A stretch of DNA of 64,000 bases from VBAT01 sp036520835 (GCA_036520835.1 DATDIX010000324.1:1-64000); one strand, 5' to 3'; shown: positions 17,275 to 27,050, numbered from the stretch's first letter. Notes: generated by a model from the letters alone, not told the origin. Numbers and translations: made by a program.

Positions 17275-19332
17275 TTATCTCATTAGTGGCATCCAGACTG
17301 TCATATCAGTTTTGCCACGGTTGGCCCAAGCATAATAAGGTATCAGTTTAATTTTTACCGGCTTTGTTGTTCTACTCACTTCCTTATATAAGGTTTTTCC
17401 CCAGCTATTGCCCTGCAGCATCTTTGCTTCCCCGGTTAAAGCCACCAGGTTTCCATTATCAATTTTCATTGGCACAGGTTGAAATTTTATGGAAGAAGCC
17501 ACCATTACATTAAAAATACTCTGGCCAGGCAAATCAGCAGACTCCAGGCAATAAACCACCGGGCCTTTTTTCACCGCTACCTGGTTCCTTGTTTCTTCCA
17601 CCATGGGGTTTGACTCGATCAGTACAGCAGGCATATCCAATATCAATTCGATCTTATCTCCCTTCTTCCAGTTTCGCTGAATGGTCTTGTATTGCCCCCC
17701 GCTTAATACGGCCTCTGCTGATTTTCCGTTTATCTTCAACACAGCTTTCTTACACCATCCCGGTATCCGCAGATTGACGGAAAACTGTTTTGCCGGAGCA
17801 TCGGTAATAACAATATTTACATTCCCATCCCAGGGATAATTCGCTTCCTGCCTCAATGCGATGGCGCTGCCATCCTTCAAATGTGTATGCAGATCGTTAC
17901 CACCATACATATTAATATAAATGCCATCCTCTCCCATGCTATACATATAATTACTAACCTCGGCGATAGTTCTTACTGTATTCGGCGGGCAGCAATTGGA
18001 TTTGCTGATATAGGGAACCCTTCCGCCTTCCCATCGTAAATGATAAGGATAATCAGCAGAAGCAGCCAGCGGGTTGGTATAGAAAAATTTTGTTCCATCC
18101 ATGCTTACCCCGCTCAATACACTATTGTACAAAGCCAGCTCAACTATATCTATATATTTCAATTCACCTGTGAGCAAAAACATCCGCCAGTTCCATAACA
18201 CGTTCCCAATATTGGCGCAGGTTTCATTATGTGCACTGAAATTTGGCAACTGGTAATCCCTTCCATAACTCTGATGTACTTTCTGCACTGTATCCGGCTT
18301 GTAAGAAGTACCATCGACCGATACACCATCATATAATGCACCACATCCGCCCGTAACATACATTTTTGTGTTGATTACATTATCCCAGAGTTTATTCAAT
18401 GTGTTCATCAAGCTTTCATCACCCGTCTCAGCATATACATCAGCCACTCCTGCAAACAAATAATTCGCCCTGACCGCATGACCCACTACTTTATCCATAT
18501 CCCTGAACGGCTGCCTGTCACTGTTATCATCGGTTCCTTCCACCGTACCCCTGATATCAATAAGTTTATTCATTAGCTGCAGGTACTTTTTTTCATTCGT
18601 TGCCCGGTACAGTTCAATCAGCCCCATATAGTGTGAAGGGCAAATAGCATTGCGTGCCTGTTCAGGGCTGGCCGTATTATAAAATCCGATCAGGAAATCA
18701 GCCGCCTTCTTTGCTATATCCAGTAAAGTTGTTTTACCCGTAGCCCGGTAATGCACACAGGCTGCTGTCATCAAATGGCCGAAATTATAGGCTTCAAAGC
18801 TGAGTTTATCATCAAACATCTTTGCTTCGCCGCTTTTGCGTTGTTCAATGATGCTCTTTGTATAAATATATCCATCATCCTTTTGTGCTTTCCCGATCAC
18901 AGCTATCGCCTCATCCATCCATGCATCCAGTTTTTTATCTTTTGTTGAAGCATACATAGCTGCCACTGCTTCCAGGGTTTTATAAAAATCACCGTCGTGA
19001 AAAGATGGCCCCCTGAACCTTCCTGTATCCAATCCTGCGGCGACCCTGAAATTCTGGAAAGAATAACACATGTCTTTGCTGGTATAGGTTTGCCATAATT
19101 TCGGCACCATCGCATCCCGGCATACGGCAAACCGCTCGGCCCAGAAACCTTTTGTCCATTGTACGTCATTCAACCCGATACTGGTAAGTTTTGCATAAGG
19201 GCTGTTAGCCGTATTCACCAAACTGTTTTGTGAGGCTGCGTTCAGCATCATCAAACTGATTATAACTACCAACACAAATTTGTTTGATCGCCTACCTACT
19301 CCGTTACCTGTATTTGTTATTGTTGTGTGCAT
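17275..19332 (-). CDS. GH127 glycosidase (beta-L-arabinofuranosidase / aceric acid hydrolase-type)
   Basis: Exported protein of 685 residues with a signal segment at about 16-35 and a DUF1680 (alpha/alpha)6 barrel. The zinc-thiolate active site of GH127 is visible: E370 and C372 in NETCAN, and C447-C448 in NCCPPN. The spacing (77 residues from E370 to C447) is close to that of the characterised Bifidobacterium enzyme (E338 to C417). Family members hydrolyse beta-L-arabinofuranosides. In the Bacteroides RG-II system a GH127 enzyme acts on aceric acid. It sits 4 bp from the RuBisCO-like gene and 8 bp from a GH78 rhamnosidase. Confidence 0.9.
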   Translation of the reverse strand: MHTTITNTGNGVGRRSNKFVLVVIISLMMLNAASQNSLVNTANSPYAKLTSIGLNDVQWTKGFWAERFAVCRDAMVPKLWQTYTSKDMCYSFQNFRVAAGLDTGRFRGPSFHDGDFYKTLEAVAAMYASTKDKKLDAWMDEAIAVIGKAQKDDGYIYTKSIIEQRKSGEAKMFDDKLSFEAYNFGHLMTAACVHYRATGKTTLLDIAKKAADFLIGFYNTASPEQARNAICPSHYMGLIELYRATNEKKYLQLMNKLIDIRGTVEGTDDNSDRQPFRDMDKVVGHAVRANYLFAGVADVYAETGDESLMNTLNKLWDNVINTKMYVTGGCGALYDGVSVDGTSYKPDTVQKVHQSYGRDYQLPNFSAHNETCANIGNVLWNWRMFLLTGELKYIDIVELALYNSVLSGVSMDGTKFFYTNPLAASADYPYHLRWEGGRVPYISKSNCCPPNTVRTIAEVSNYMYSMGEDGIYINMYGGNDLHTHLKDGSAIALRQEANYPWDGNVNIVITDAPAKQFSVNLRIPGWCKKAVLKINGKSAEAVLSGGQYKTIQRNWKKGDKIELILDMPAVLIESNPMVEETRNQVAVKKGPVVYCLESADLPGQSIFNVMVASSIKFQPVPMKIDNGNLVALTGEAKMLQGNSWGKTLYKEVSRTTKPVKIKLIPYYAWANRGKTDMTVWMPLMR

Positions 19333-19339
19333 TTTTAAA

Positions 19340-21568
19340 TTATTTAACCGTCTGGTATTTTACCCTATAACTTTTATATGGCTGCATGGTTAACTCGTAC
19401 AGGTTATTTCCTTTGCTTTGAATAGAAGCCTGTTCGCATTCGGGTACATTGGCACTTTTAAAACGCAATGTACCTGTACCTGCCGCACTGGTGATCAGTA
19501 TTTCTTTTGTACTGCAGGTGACCCCGATAGCCCCGTTGGGTGTTGGTACCCTCCCTTCCATCCATTCCAGTCCGCCAAGACTGGGTTCTATCAAATAAGT
19601 AGCATACCCCGGCGACGTTGGCTTTACTCCAATATAATACTTACCCAGCAAATAAATGGGGCTGGCACCCCAGGCATGACAAAGACTTTTACCAAACTCT
19701 CTTCCGTACATAGCCAGGTGCTCTGCTCCTTTTTTGGATGGATTATACTCCTCCCAGAAAGAGGTAGCACCAAGTTTCAGCATGCCACCCCAATAATCTT
19801 TCATCTCTTTTAATACATAGTCCTGTTCACCCATTGCACATAAAGCTTCCAACTCATAGAAGCGCATATACGGAGTGGTGATCTTCTGGATATTATCGTT
19901 CAGCAGCACTGATCTCTTTACTGCCTGTTTTTGGGTTTCATTAAAATAATCAAAGAAGATAGAAAACATGTTCGCATAGCGGGTCACATTCTCTGTCTGT
20001 TTTCCATCCACACGGCTGTGCACCAGCGCCTGTTTGTTTTCGTTCCAGTAAATATCAAATAATTTTTTCTTCAGGTCATCTGATAATTGTCTGTACTTAC
20101 CTGCCCCTTCATTGTCATTCGCAAGACTGGCGCATAAGGCCATCGTTTCAAGACTGCGGCATAAAAGCAATTGTTCAAAACTCACTTCCCCTTTTTTGCT
20201 CAGCTTATCCGCCCAGTCAATAAAGATCCAGTCACCGGGCATACCTTCCATCAAACCATCTTTATTTCTTCTTCCAAGGCAATACTCCATCAGGCTTTGC
20301 ATACGGGGATAGAACTGGGTAATAAAATTCTTATCGCCGGTATATAAATAGTAATCATAAATACCCAGGAACCAGTAAAAGGTATAATCCATGATAGTAT
20401 TGATATGACCTGTCACCGGGTCTTTGCCACGCAATGCGAGCAGTGTTCTTGTAACCGTCTCATTGTCGAAATAGAGATAATAATTCATGAGATAGCTTTG
20501 CTGCGCATCACCGCTCCAAACCCAGCGGTCACGTTTGATACCATCTATAAAAAATTCCCTCGTATTCAACCTGAATGTATATTTAGCAACCTCGTATATT
20601 TTATTGATCTCTGCATCAGAACATTTGAAAGAACCATTTTCTCTTACATCGGCATATTCGTATAACATGGAAACAGAATCAACCCTGATCCCCTCGTCCG
20701 TTACCATATTTACATAGCGAAAAGCTTTTGATAAAGGCATTACAGAGTCTTTCTTCGTTACATTCTGAAAAGAAAGTCTGTCCAGCGTTACGGCGCCCTT
20801 TTCACTTAGTGCTTCTTCTTTGCTTTCCCCATAATATAAAATGATATTCCCTTTCCCTTTAATGCCATGCAGTTTAATAAAGCCAAAAGTTTCTTTTCCG
20901 AAATCTATCAGTTGCGACCTGCCTGTTTTTGTAATAATGACTGCTCTTTGTGGTGTTACAGGCAACTTAAACGCAGATGGCGGCTTTGTTGGCTCATTGA
21001 AATTCCAACTACCCGCCTTCAGCCATTTAGTAGCAGAGATATCTGAGGTCTTGCCTGTTTCATCGATCCATTCCTTGTCTTCAAATGTTACCAGCCAGCT
21101 GGCATCAGAATAGATCGCTTCACCCGATACGTAGATGGCGGGCACATTGGCCTGGTTGAATACTTTAATATTTATTTTATGTTTACCGGCAGGGACGGTG
21201 ATCTTTTTAGGCGTTCCTTCCAGGGGCTGTCCATCCAACTTTACATTATAAGTTCCCTCCGCATATATACTCACCTCTTCGGGTTTTGAAAGATAAAACT
21301 CTTTATGAAAATCAATTAACGGGTAATGGCTGTCAATTTTCCAGAAAACAGGAAAGAAAGTTCCCCTGTCAGTACGGCGGTTCTGCATTTGATTACTCAA
21401 CCATATCTCGTAGTCACCGGGATACCATATCCAGGTTGTCGCTGGTCCATGTAGTCCCGACCTGGGATTATTGGGTTGCTGAGCATTCATTGCCTGGCAC
21501 AAGGACAGAAAGATGCAAAGAAGAAATATTATGCTATGAAACCGGGTTATAAAAGTTTTCCTGATCAT
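19340..21568 (-). CDS. Alpha-L-rhamnosidase (GH78-like six-hairpin)
   Basis: Exported protein of 742 residues with a signal peptide at 1-29. N-terminal beta domains (about 40-300) precede the (alpha/alpha)6 barrel. The barrel has the GH78 signature FFIDGIKRDRWVWSGDAQQSY at about 339-359, whose acidic residues are the usual general-acid region. The C terminus forms the expected beta-sandwich (about 655-740). This short-barrel type is common in Bacteroidota pectin loci. It should remove terminal alpha-L-rhamnose in the periplasm. It is one of two GH78-type genes here; the other is at 44662. Confidence 0.87.
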   Translation of the reverse strand: MIRKTFITRFHSIIFLLCIFLSLCQAMNAQQPNNPRSGLHGPATTWIWYPGDYEIWLSNQMQNRRTDRGTFFPVFWKIDSHYPLIDFHKEFYLSKPEEVSIYAEGTYNVKLDGQPLEGTPKKITVPAGKHKINIKVFNQANVPAIYVSGEAIYSDASWLVTFEDKEWIDETGKTSDISATKWLKAGSWNFNEPTKPPSAFKLPVTPQRAVIITKTGRSQLIDFGKETFGFIKLHGIKGKGNIILYYGESKEEALSEKGAVTLDRLSFQNVTKKDSVMPLSKAFRYVNMVTDEGIRVDSVSMLYEYADVRENGSFKCSDAEINKIYEVAKYTFRLNTREFFIDGIKRDRWVWSGDAQQSYLMNYYLYFDNETVTRTLLALRGKDPVTGHINTIMDYTFYWFLGIYDYYLYTGDKNFITQFYPRMQSLMEYCLGRRNKDGLMEGMPGDWIFIDWADKLSKKGEVSFEQLLLCRSLETMALCASLANDNEGAGKYRQLSDDLKKKLFDIYWNENKQALVHSRVDGKQTENVTRYANMFSIFFDYFNETQKQAVKRSVLLNDNIQKITTPYMRFYELEALCAMGEQDYVLKEMKDYWGGMLKLGATSFWEEYNPSKKGAEHLAMYGREFGKSLCHAWGASPIYLLGKYYIGVKPTSPGYATYLIEPSLGGLEWMEGRVPTPNGAIGVTCSTKEILITSAAGTGTLRFKSANVPECEQASIQSKGNNLYELTMQPYKSYRVKYQTVK

Positions 21569-21571
21569 AAA

Positions 21572-23155
21572 TTAATGTCCATTAAAGATGATGTATAAAC
21601 CAAGTATGACAAGCCCCAGCAGGGCAAATAAAATTTTTACACGTTTGGTTGTCACGGGCATATCGGCGGCTTCAATAACCTGCGCATTTGTCTGCGGTGA
21701 TCTGTCGGCCAATGATATAACTATCGCTGCCACAAACAGGATCGCAAAAATGTAAAAAGACAATAATAAAAAATGCGGCCACCAGGGGTATTCGTCGGTA
21801 GGCAATATCCATAAATATAAAACGCCTGTCGCTAAACTGAACGCTGAGCCAAATGAAAGAATACCGTTCACCGCTTTTTTGGTGGTTCGCTTCCAGAATA
21901 CTGATAACAAAAACACGACCGCTAATGAAGGAGCGAGGAAACCAAGCACCGCCTGGAAAATATTGAACAGGTTCTGTCCCTTAATATTATCAATGGCTAT
22001 AGCCATCAGAACGGCAAAAACACAACCTACTGCAATAGTGATACGTCCTACTTTGATCTTTTGCTGTACTGTAGCAGACGGATTTATTTTCTTTACATAG
22101 AGATCGGTTGTAAATACGGTGCTTAAGGCATTGAGTGATGAACCAATTGTCCCCACCAATACAGCTATCAGTACCACGATCACCAACCCATTCATACCCG
22201 GCGGAAAAAGATTTGTCACCATCGTCATATATGCCAGGTCTGATTTTTCCAAATTGGGAAATAAAGCAAAACACAATATACCTGGCAAAATAAATAATGG
22301 CAGGGCAAGTACTTTCAACCAGCCAATAAAATTCACGCCCAATTGCCCCTGTTCTAAATTCTTTGCCCCCAATACCGATTGCACCATTGCCTGGTCCGTA
22401 CAGAAAAAGGCAACAGCAGCAACAGGATAGCCTAATAACATGGCGGGCCAGGGATAACTTGTGTCATTGGCGGGTCGTATCAAATTCCAAAAGTTAGAAG
22501 GCACTTTATCAATCAATGCCTGTATGCCGCCAACTTTTTGTAACCCGAGGTAAGATAAAGTGAGTGAAACAAGGATCAGTAAGATCATTTGAAACACATT
22601 TACTTTAGCGATAGCTTTTAGCCCCCCCGCAAAAGTGAAGATGCCTGCAAATACCACTAATACCATTACCGATTGCCACATGGGTATTCCTAAAATTTGC
22701 CGCACCAATAAGCCTCCTGAAAATAAACCCAGCGATAACCAGGAAATTAAAATTTTGATCAGCGCATACCAGGCTAAAATATTCTGCGTACTGTCGCCAT
22801 AACGCTTGCCCATATATTCCGGCATGGTGGATACTTTTGATGCAATATACCGTGGAGCAAACACCATTGCCAGCAAGAGCAGGAACATAAATGCATACCA
22901 TTCAAAATTCCCGGCGACAATACCGGTGCTGTAACCAACGCTTGCAAAAGCCAGCAATGATGAGGGCCCGACATTGGTGCCCCACATGTTAAAACCGATA
23001 TTATACCAGTTCAATGAATTACCTGCCAGGAAAAGTGTCTCATTCTTTTTCTTTTTCCCAAAACTGGCCCGGTAACCAATGTACAGCAATAGCAACAGGT
23101 ACACTGCTACTATGATAAAGTCAACCGGCTGGAGTTTGCTGTATATATCATTCAT
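21572..23155 (-). CDS. Sodium:solute symporter (SSS family)
   Basis: Inner-membrane protein of 527 residues with about 13-14 hydrophobic segments. SSS family hallmarks are 'LFLAGNSLNWYNIGFNMWGTNVGPSSLLAFASVGY' around 40-75, the 'GGLKAIAKVNVFQMILL' region, and 'VLVGTIGSSLNALSTVFTTDLYVK'. It likely imports a monosaccharide, or a small acid, freed by the neighbouring glycosidases. It lies between GH78 (4 bp) and a Gfo/Idh/MocA oxidoreductase (5 bp), so its substrate may be the sugar oxidised by the latter. Three SSS genes occur in the window, presumably for different sugars. Confidence 0.88.
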   Translation of the reverse strand: MNDIYSKLQPVDFIIVAVYLLLLLYIGYRASFGKKKKNETLFLAGNSLNWYNIGFNMWGTNVGPSSLLAFASVGYSTGIVAGNFEWYAFMFLLLLAMVFAPRYIASKVSTMPEYMGKRYGDSTQNILAWYALIKILISWLSLGLFSGGLLVRQILGIPMWQSVMVLVVFAGIFTFAGGLKAIAKVNVFQMILLILVSLTLSYLGLQKVGGIQALIDKVPSNFWNLIRPANDTSYPWPAMLLGYPVAAVAFFCTDQAMVQSVLGAKNLEQGQLGVNFIGWLKVLALPLFILPGILCFALFPNLEKSDLAYMTMVTNLFPPGMNGLVIVVLIAVLVGTIGSSLNALSTVFTTDLYVKKINPSATVQQKIKVGRITIAVGCVFAVLMAIAIDNIKGQNLFNIFQAVLGFLAPSLAVVFLLSVFWKRTTKKAVNGILSFGSAFSLATGVLYLWILPTDEYPWWPHFLLLSFYIFAILFVAAIVISLADRSPQTNAQVIEAADMPVTTKRVKILFALLGLVILGLYIIFNGH

Positions 23156-23159
23156 AGCG

Positions 23160-24251
23160 TCAGTGGTGAGTGGTGAGTGGTGAATCAGCCAGTCCGTATT
23201 GTTTCAAAATATCCGCCGGCTTGACCGGTTGTCCTGTTTGCAAACTTTTATCCATTGCCTGTAACAGGGCAATGGTTCCGACACCTTCTTTCAGATCAGG
23301 ATAAGCTGTAAAATTTTGCTCAATGGAATCAACAAAATATTCCAGGTAGTTCTGATATTCGCCGGCATGATGGCTTTGTCCTTCAAACCGGAAATAATAT
23401 TTTAATGTGGCATCGCCCCAATTAATTATTTTCTCTTCCCCATTCTTTGTGGTGACGGCATAACGCAATTCATGATAGTCAGCCTGGCTGGCACCCTCTG
23501 TTCCTCTTAGTATGCAGGTCATGCCGCTATCTCTTTTAACTGGTTGTGTTGGCCCTGTATAGCTTCCGCTCACCCTTGCAACTCTTCCGTCAGTTGTCTT
23601 AAAAATAAAATGCATGGTATCTTCATTCTTCAACCCCGCCTTCCTTCCGTTTGCACTGATCATGCCATAGCCCATTACTTCCTCAATGTTTGGCAGGTAC
23701 CATCTTATAAAATCAACAGGATGACTTAAGCCCCCGTATAACCATTTGAACGACCTCTCCAGTGCCCACTTTTTTTCGAGGAACCAGCGATGATCTGCAT
23801 TGTAATGGCTTTCTACGGTGATCAGTTCCCCGATCAGGCTTTCTTCAAAATCCTTTCGCTGCTTTTTGTAGGGCTCGAAGAAACGGGAACTTTGTCCAAC
23901 AAATACTTTCTTTCCTGTTTTCTTTTGCAATTCTATAAGTTCATTTGCTTTGCTTAAATCATCAATAAATGGCTTAGTGCAGACAACATGCTTATTATGC
24001 ATCAACGCCAGTTTTATGTGCTCAGCATGCAAATGATCGGGAGTATAGATAGCAATTATGTCAATGCTGCCATCATTCAGCATTTCCTGGTATTCGGTAG
24101 TGTACTCATATACTTTAAATTCATCCGCTCTTTTCCTGCACATATCGAGGTTCATATCGCAGATCATTTTAAGATGCAGCTTATTACTTTGCAACGCAGC
24201 CGAAATAGTGCTCCGGCCTTCCCCTAATCCAAGTATTCCAATATTTAACAT
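23160..24251 (-). CDS. Gfo/Idh/MocA-family NAD(P)-dependent sugar oxidoreductase
   Basis: Cytosolic dehydrogenase of 363 residues. The nucleotide-binding loop is GILGLGEGRS at 5-14, and the family Lys (EKP motif, here CTKPF) is K93. The C-terminal domain includes 'GGLSHPVDFIRWYLPN'. Substrates of the family are sugars, inositols and amino sugars. D-apiose dehydrogenase of the oxidative apiose route belongs to this family, so such a role is possible here, but no apionolactonase is seen nearby. The last residues (about PLTTHH) are encoded by a GTGGTGAGTGGTGAGTGG simple repeat at 23164-23184, so the tail is probably not functional. Confidence 0.82.
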   Translation of the reverse strand: MLNIGILGLGEGRSTISAALQSNKLHLKMICDMNLDMCRKRADEFKVYEYTTEYQEMLNDGSIDIIAIYTPDHLHAEHIKLALMHNKHVVCTKPFIDDLSKANELIELQKKTGKKVFVGQSSRFFEPYKKQRKDFEESLIGELITVESHYNADHRWFLEKKWALERSFKWLYGGLSHPVDFIRWYLPNIEEVMGYGMISANGRKAGLKNEDTMHFIFKTTDGRVARVSGSYTGPTQPVKRDSGMTCILRGTEGASQADYHELRYAVTTKNGEEKIINWGDATLKYYFRFEGQSHHAGEYQNYLEYFVDSIEQNFTAYPDLKEGVGTIALLQAMDKSLQTGQPVKPADILKQYGLADSPLTTHH

Positions 24252-24258
24252 GTACCTC

Positions 24259-26784
24259 TTAGTTTTTTAAATTGCTGATTTGCTTAAGAAAAACCCAGGT
24301 TTCCCCTTTCTTCGTTCCTTTAATGCCTTCCTGGTATTTCGTCATTCGTTTATTCCATTCGATCATACGTGGATTATTTTCGGTTGTTTTTGGATTTAAC
24401 ATATCCAGGTTTTCCCCTTTCGGTATACTTATTACCAGTACTAACTGCCTTCCATTTTTAAACAAGATTAACTGCTGAAAATTTGCATTACAAAACCCTT
24501 TTGCCACTTCCGGCCATTCTTCAAATTGGGTGGCATGATAATCCAAGTATTCCTGTTGCAGCTTTTTATCAGCAACGAGGTTGGCAGTTAGCAGGATGTG
24601 ATCCCATTCACTTGCGACAGTCTTGCCGTTGCAATGCTTTTGCCTGTTATACTCATAAAACAGGTCGTGATATACTTTAACATCCACCCCTGGGAAATTA
24701 TTTTTCAGCCGGCCCTGCATTACTCCAATATCCTGTACTTTACCAAACAACACATAATGATTCTGCCATTGGTAGATAGCTGAGGTATCCATTTTGTTTT
24801 GGAACAGAATAGCTTTTAATTTATCCAGGTCAAGTATTTCGTTTTCCTTTACCACCAATTCGATCACTTCACTGTGTTCTTCATTAATTGACAGGCGGTG
24901 CAAGACTGGTGATCTTTCTTTTAACAAATACTGATACTGCATTTTCAAACCGGCGTTAAGTTTTATGCTTTCACCTACCTGCGGCCCATTATTATTCCAT
25001 TCATTACCGGGACCGTTGGCATTCTGTAAGTATTTTGGGGAAGGCGTCCAGTTATCTTTTACGATGAAATAAGAAGATCCTTCGTCTGTATAAACATAAA
25101 ACCAGTGAGAAGGCAGGTGAGCATAAGGAGCTTTGTAAATGCTGTCAATATAATTCTCACTGATAACAGAACCCGGCTGGGCACTCAATGTGTAAATGCC
25201 GGCGCAATCATAATTATGTTTGCCATAGTGGTGAATCTTATTCCGGGTAATTTTATTATTCCTCATGGCATTGGCAGTTGGTGACCACCCCCAGCCCATA
25301 CTGATCCCTGTGTAAGACACATTCCCTATTTCATTCTCTTCGATCGTTGTATTTTTTGCATAGCCAATGCCAATACCCACGCAACTCCAATCTTCATTCG
25401 TCGCATCAGTAATTAGGTTATTGCTGATCGTCATTTTATTACAAACTTCTCTTTCGTCTTTGGGATTATAGGGTAAATGAATTTCGGTGGCCTCATCAGA
25501 ATATACCCCGGCAAGAATGGCTGTACCGCCAATATCTTTGAATAAATTTCCTTTGATCACATTATCATGTACTGCTTTGTTATAGTCCAGCCCGGTTGAC
25601 GCCAGGTGTTCAAAGCGGCAATTTTCAAATCCTGTTTGATCCGCATAGGAAACTTCAACAGCCGCAGCAGGTCTGCCAACCCATGCCTGGTTATCCAATG
25701 TTGGTTTATCAGGCGTTCCGGCGGGTCTTAATTTATAAGCTTCGAGCATATACATTCCCGCCTGGTGGAGAACATGACCATAATGCGATGGCCGCAGCCA
25801 ACCAGTATGCTGAAATGAAATGCCGTTGAAAAAAATATTTGAAACTGGATGATCAATAGTTCCCTGTATGCTTACCAGTGTTTCTAAAAAAGGGGCAGTA
25901 ACAGTAGCAGTCAACAAATTCTCATTATCGCGGGGCCAGTAATATAATTTCCTGTTTGCAATATCCAGCCACCATTCGCCGGGTTCATCCAGGAATTGAA
26001 TAGCATTCGTTAAGTAAAAAGCTGAATTGCCTGTTTCATTGGATATCCATGGGGCGGGCCAGGGATGTTCGCTTTGTATCTTACTTTCAGGCTGATGAAA
26101 AAATAATTTAGCACTATCTCCCTGTACTTCCATTTTCCTGATCCGCAATATCGCCACTGCCCACCATTGATGAATGAACATTTCCAACCCGGCCATATTT
26201 CTTCCCGCCAAAGATTTCGGGGCAGGTATCCAACAACTCTCTTCATTTTTATTCCAGCTTAATATCCTGTTCATGCTTTGGCCATTCATATCCTTTGCAC
26301 GAACAGCTTTTTCATTATTGACCCATAATTGCCGGAACTCAAACAATTTTCCGCCTATTAACGGTACATCAGCTATCCAAACTTTTCCTTTTGACAAAGA
26401 AGGCAATCCGGCAATAGTTGTAACCGGCCTTTTCCAACCACTGATCCTGATACCGCCGCTAAGTACAGGTTGCTCACCCGGTGCTGCTTCGATGTATGTT
26501 GGGCTTGTCGTTGTTCCTGCATCTTCGGGACGAATAAATAAAGGTTCGGATAATTGGTAAGTTCCACCTTTGAGGATAATATGAATACCATTGGTAAGGG
26601 ATGCATCATTCAACCGGCGTAATTCTCTTGCCTTTCGTAAAGCAGCAGTAAGAGTAGCGAGTGGCTTATCTTTTGTTCCGGGATTGTTGTCAGATCCGTT
26701 AGGGGCTACATGTATATCAACAGCATTGCCGGTAAGAGCAACCAGCATTAAAAATGCAAAAAGGCATAGTGGCAATCGTTTCAT
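24259..26784 (-). CDS. Parallel beta-helix glycosidase (GH141-like) fused to mutarotase-like C-terminal domains
   Basis: Exported protein of 841 residues with a signal peptide at 1-22. Residues 24-100 carry the start of a right-handed beta-helix (HVAPNGSDNNPGTKDKPLAT, GGTYQLSEPL, then AAPGEQPVLSGGIRI). The helix continues to about 630 with repeated 'NNLITDA', 'NEIGNVSYTGIS' and 'NYIDSIY' coils. This layout matches GH141, whose characterised RG-II member is an alpha-L-fucosidase. Residues 731-841 resemble L-rhamnose or L-fucose mutarotase (LVADKKLQQEYLDYHA, FEEWPEV, then MIEWNKRMTKYQEG). Residues 637-730 may be a second domain of the same dimeric alpha-beta barrel type. The fusion is unusual. 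The gene is first in its transcription unit. Confidence 0.8.
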   Translation of the reverse strand: MKRLPLCLFAFLMLVALTGNAVDIHVAPNGSDNNPGTKDKPLATLTAALRKARELRRLNDASLTNGIHIILKGGTYQLSEPLFIRPEDAGTTTSPTYIEAAPGEQPVLSGGIRISGWKRPVTTIAGLPSLSKGKVWIADVPLIGGKLFEFRQLWVNNEKAVRAKDMNGQSMNRILSWNKNEESCWIPAPKSLAGRNMAGLEMFIHQWWAVAILRIRKMEVQGDSAKLFFHQPESKIQSEHPWPAPWISNETGNSAFYLTNAIQFLDEPGEWWLDIANRKLYYWPRDNENLLTATVTAPFLETLVSIQGTIDHPVSNIFFNGISFQHTGWLRPSHYGHVLHQAGMYMLEAYKLRPAGTPDKPTLDNQAWVGRPAAAVEVSYADQTGFENCRFEHLASTGLDYNKAVHDNVIKGNLFKDIGGTAILAGVYSDEATEIHLPYNPKDEREVCNKMTISNNLITDATNEDWSCVGIGIGYAKNTTIEENEIGNVSYTGISMGWGWSPTANAMRNNKITRNKIHHYGKHNYDCAGIYTLSAQPGSVISENYIDSIYKAPYAHLPSHWFYVYTDEGSSYFIVKDNWTPSPKYLQNANGPGNEWNNNGPQVGESIKLNAGLKMQYQYLLKERSPVLHRLSINEEHSEVIELVVKENEILDLDKLKAILFQNKMDTSAIYQWQNHYVLFGKVQDIGVMQGRLKNNFPGVDVKVYHDLFYEYNRQKHCNGKTVASEWDHILLTANLVADKKLQQEYLDYHATQFEEWPEVAKGFCNANFQQLILFKNGRQLVLVISIPKGENLDMLNPKTTENNPRMIEWNKRMTKYQEGIKGTKKGETWVFLKQISNLKN

Positions 26785-26836
26785 TTATCCTTTGTTGACG
26801 CTATTAAATATCCTTAATTAGCAGGCAATTAGCAAC

Positions 26837-26904
26837 TAAATGTACCCCTGCAAGACGCCCTGAAAAATGTAAGTATTTGCTATAATGATGGAGGATTTTA
26901 CTAT
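26837..26904 (-). promoter_or_regulatory. Predicted regulated promoter of the beta-helix operon with 25-bp upstream site
   Basis: On the minus strand the order is as follows. A 25-bp site at 26904-26880 is identical in 24 of 25 positions to the one before SusC. Ten bases follow, then CATTT at a -33 position, 20 bases, then TACATTTA at 26844-26837 as a -7 box. The beta-helix ATG is 52 bases further. The spacing from site to -7 box is exactly 35 bases, as at SusC. The -7 box matches the Bacteroidota TAnnTTTG consensus except at the last base. Confidence 0.65.
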
Positions 26905-27050
26905 AAATAGGTGAGCAAAGCTTTTGGCTATCAGTCTTTAACGCTTATTCCCACCCTATTTTACAGGATGTCATTATATACAATGACCTGGCCGCTCGCC
27001 CGGAGGATAAACATCAGGATCCGGAATTTACCTCTCACAGCATCGCAAAG

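Noticed and set aside
26905..27050. Small RNA or small protein gene between the terminator and the motif
   Set aside because: No convincing start, coding pattern or structured element could be seen; only short frames occur.
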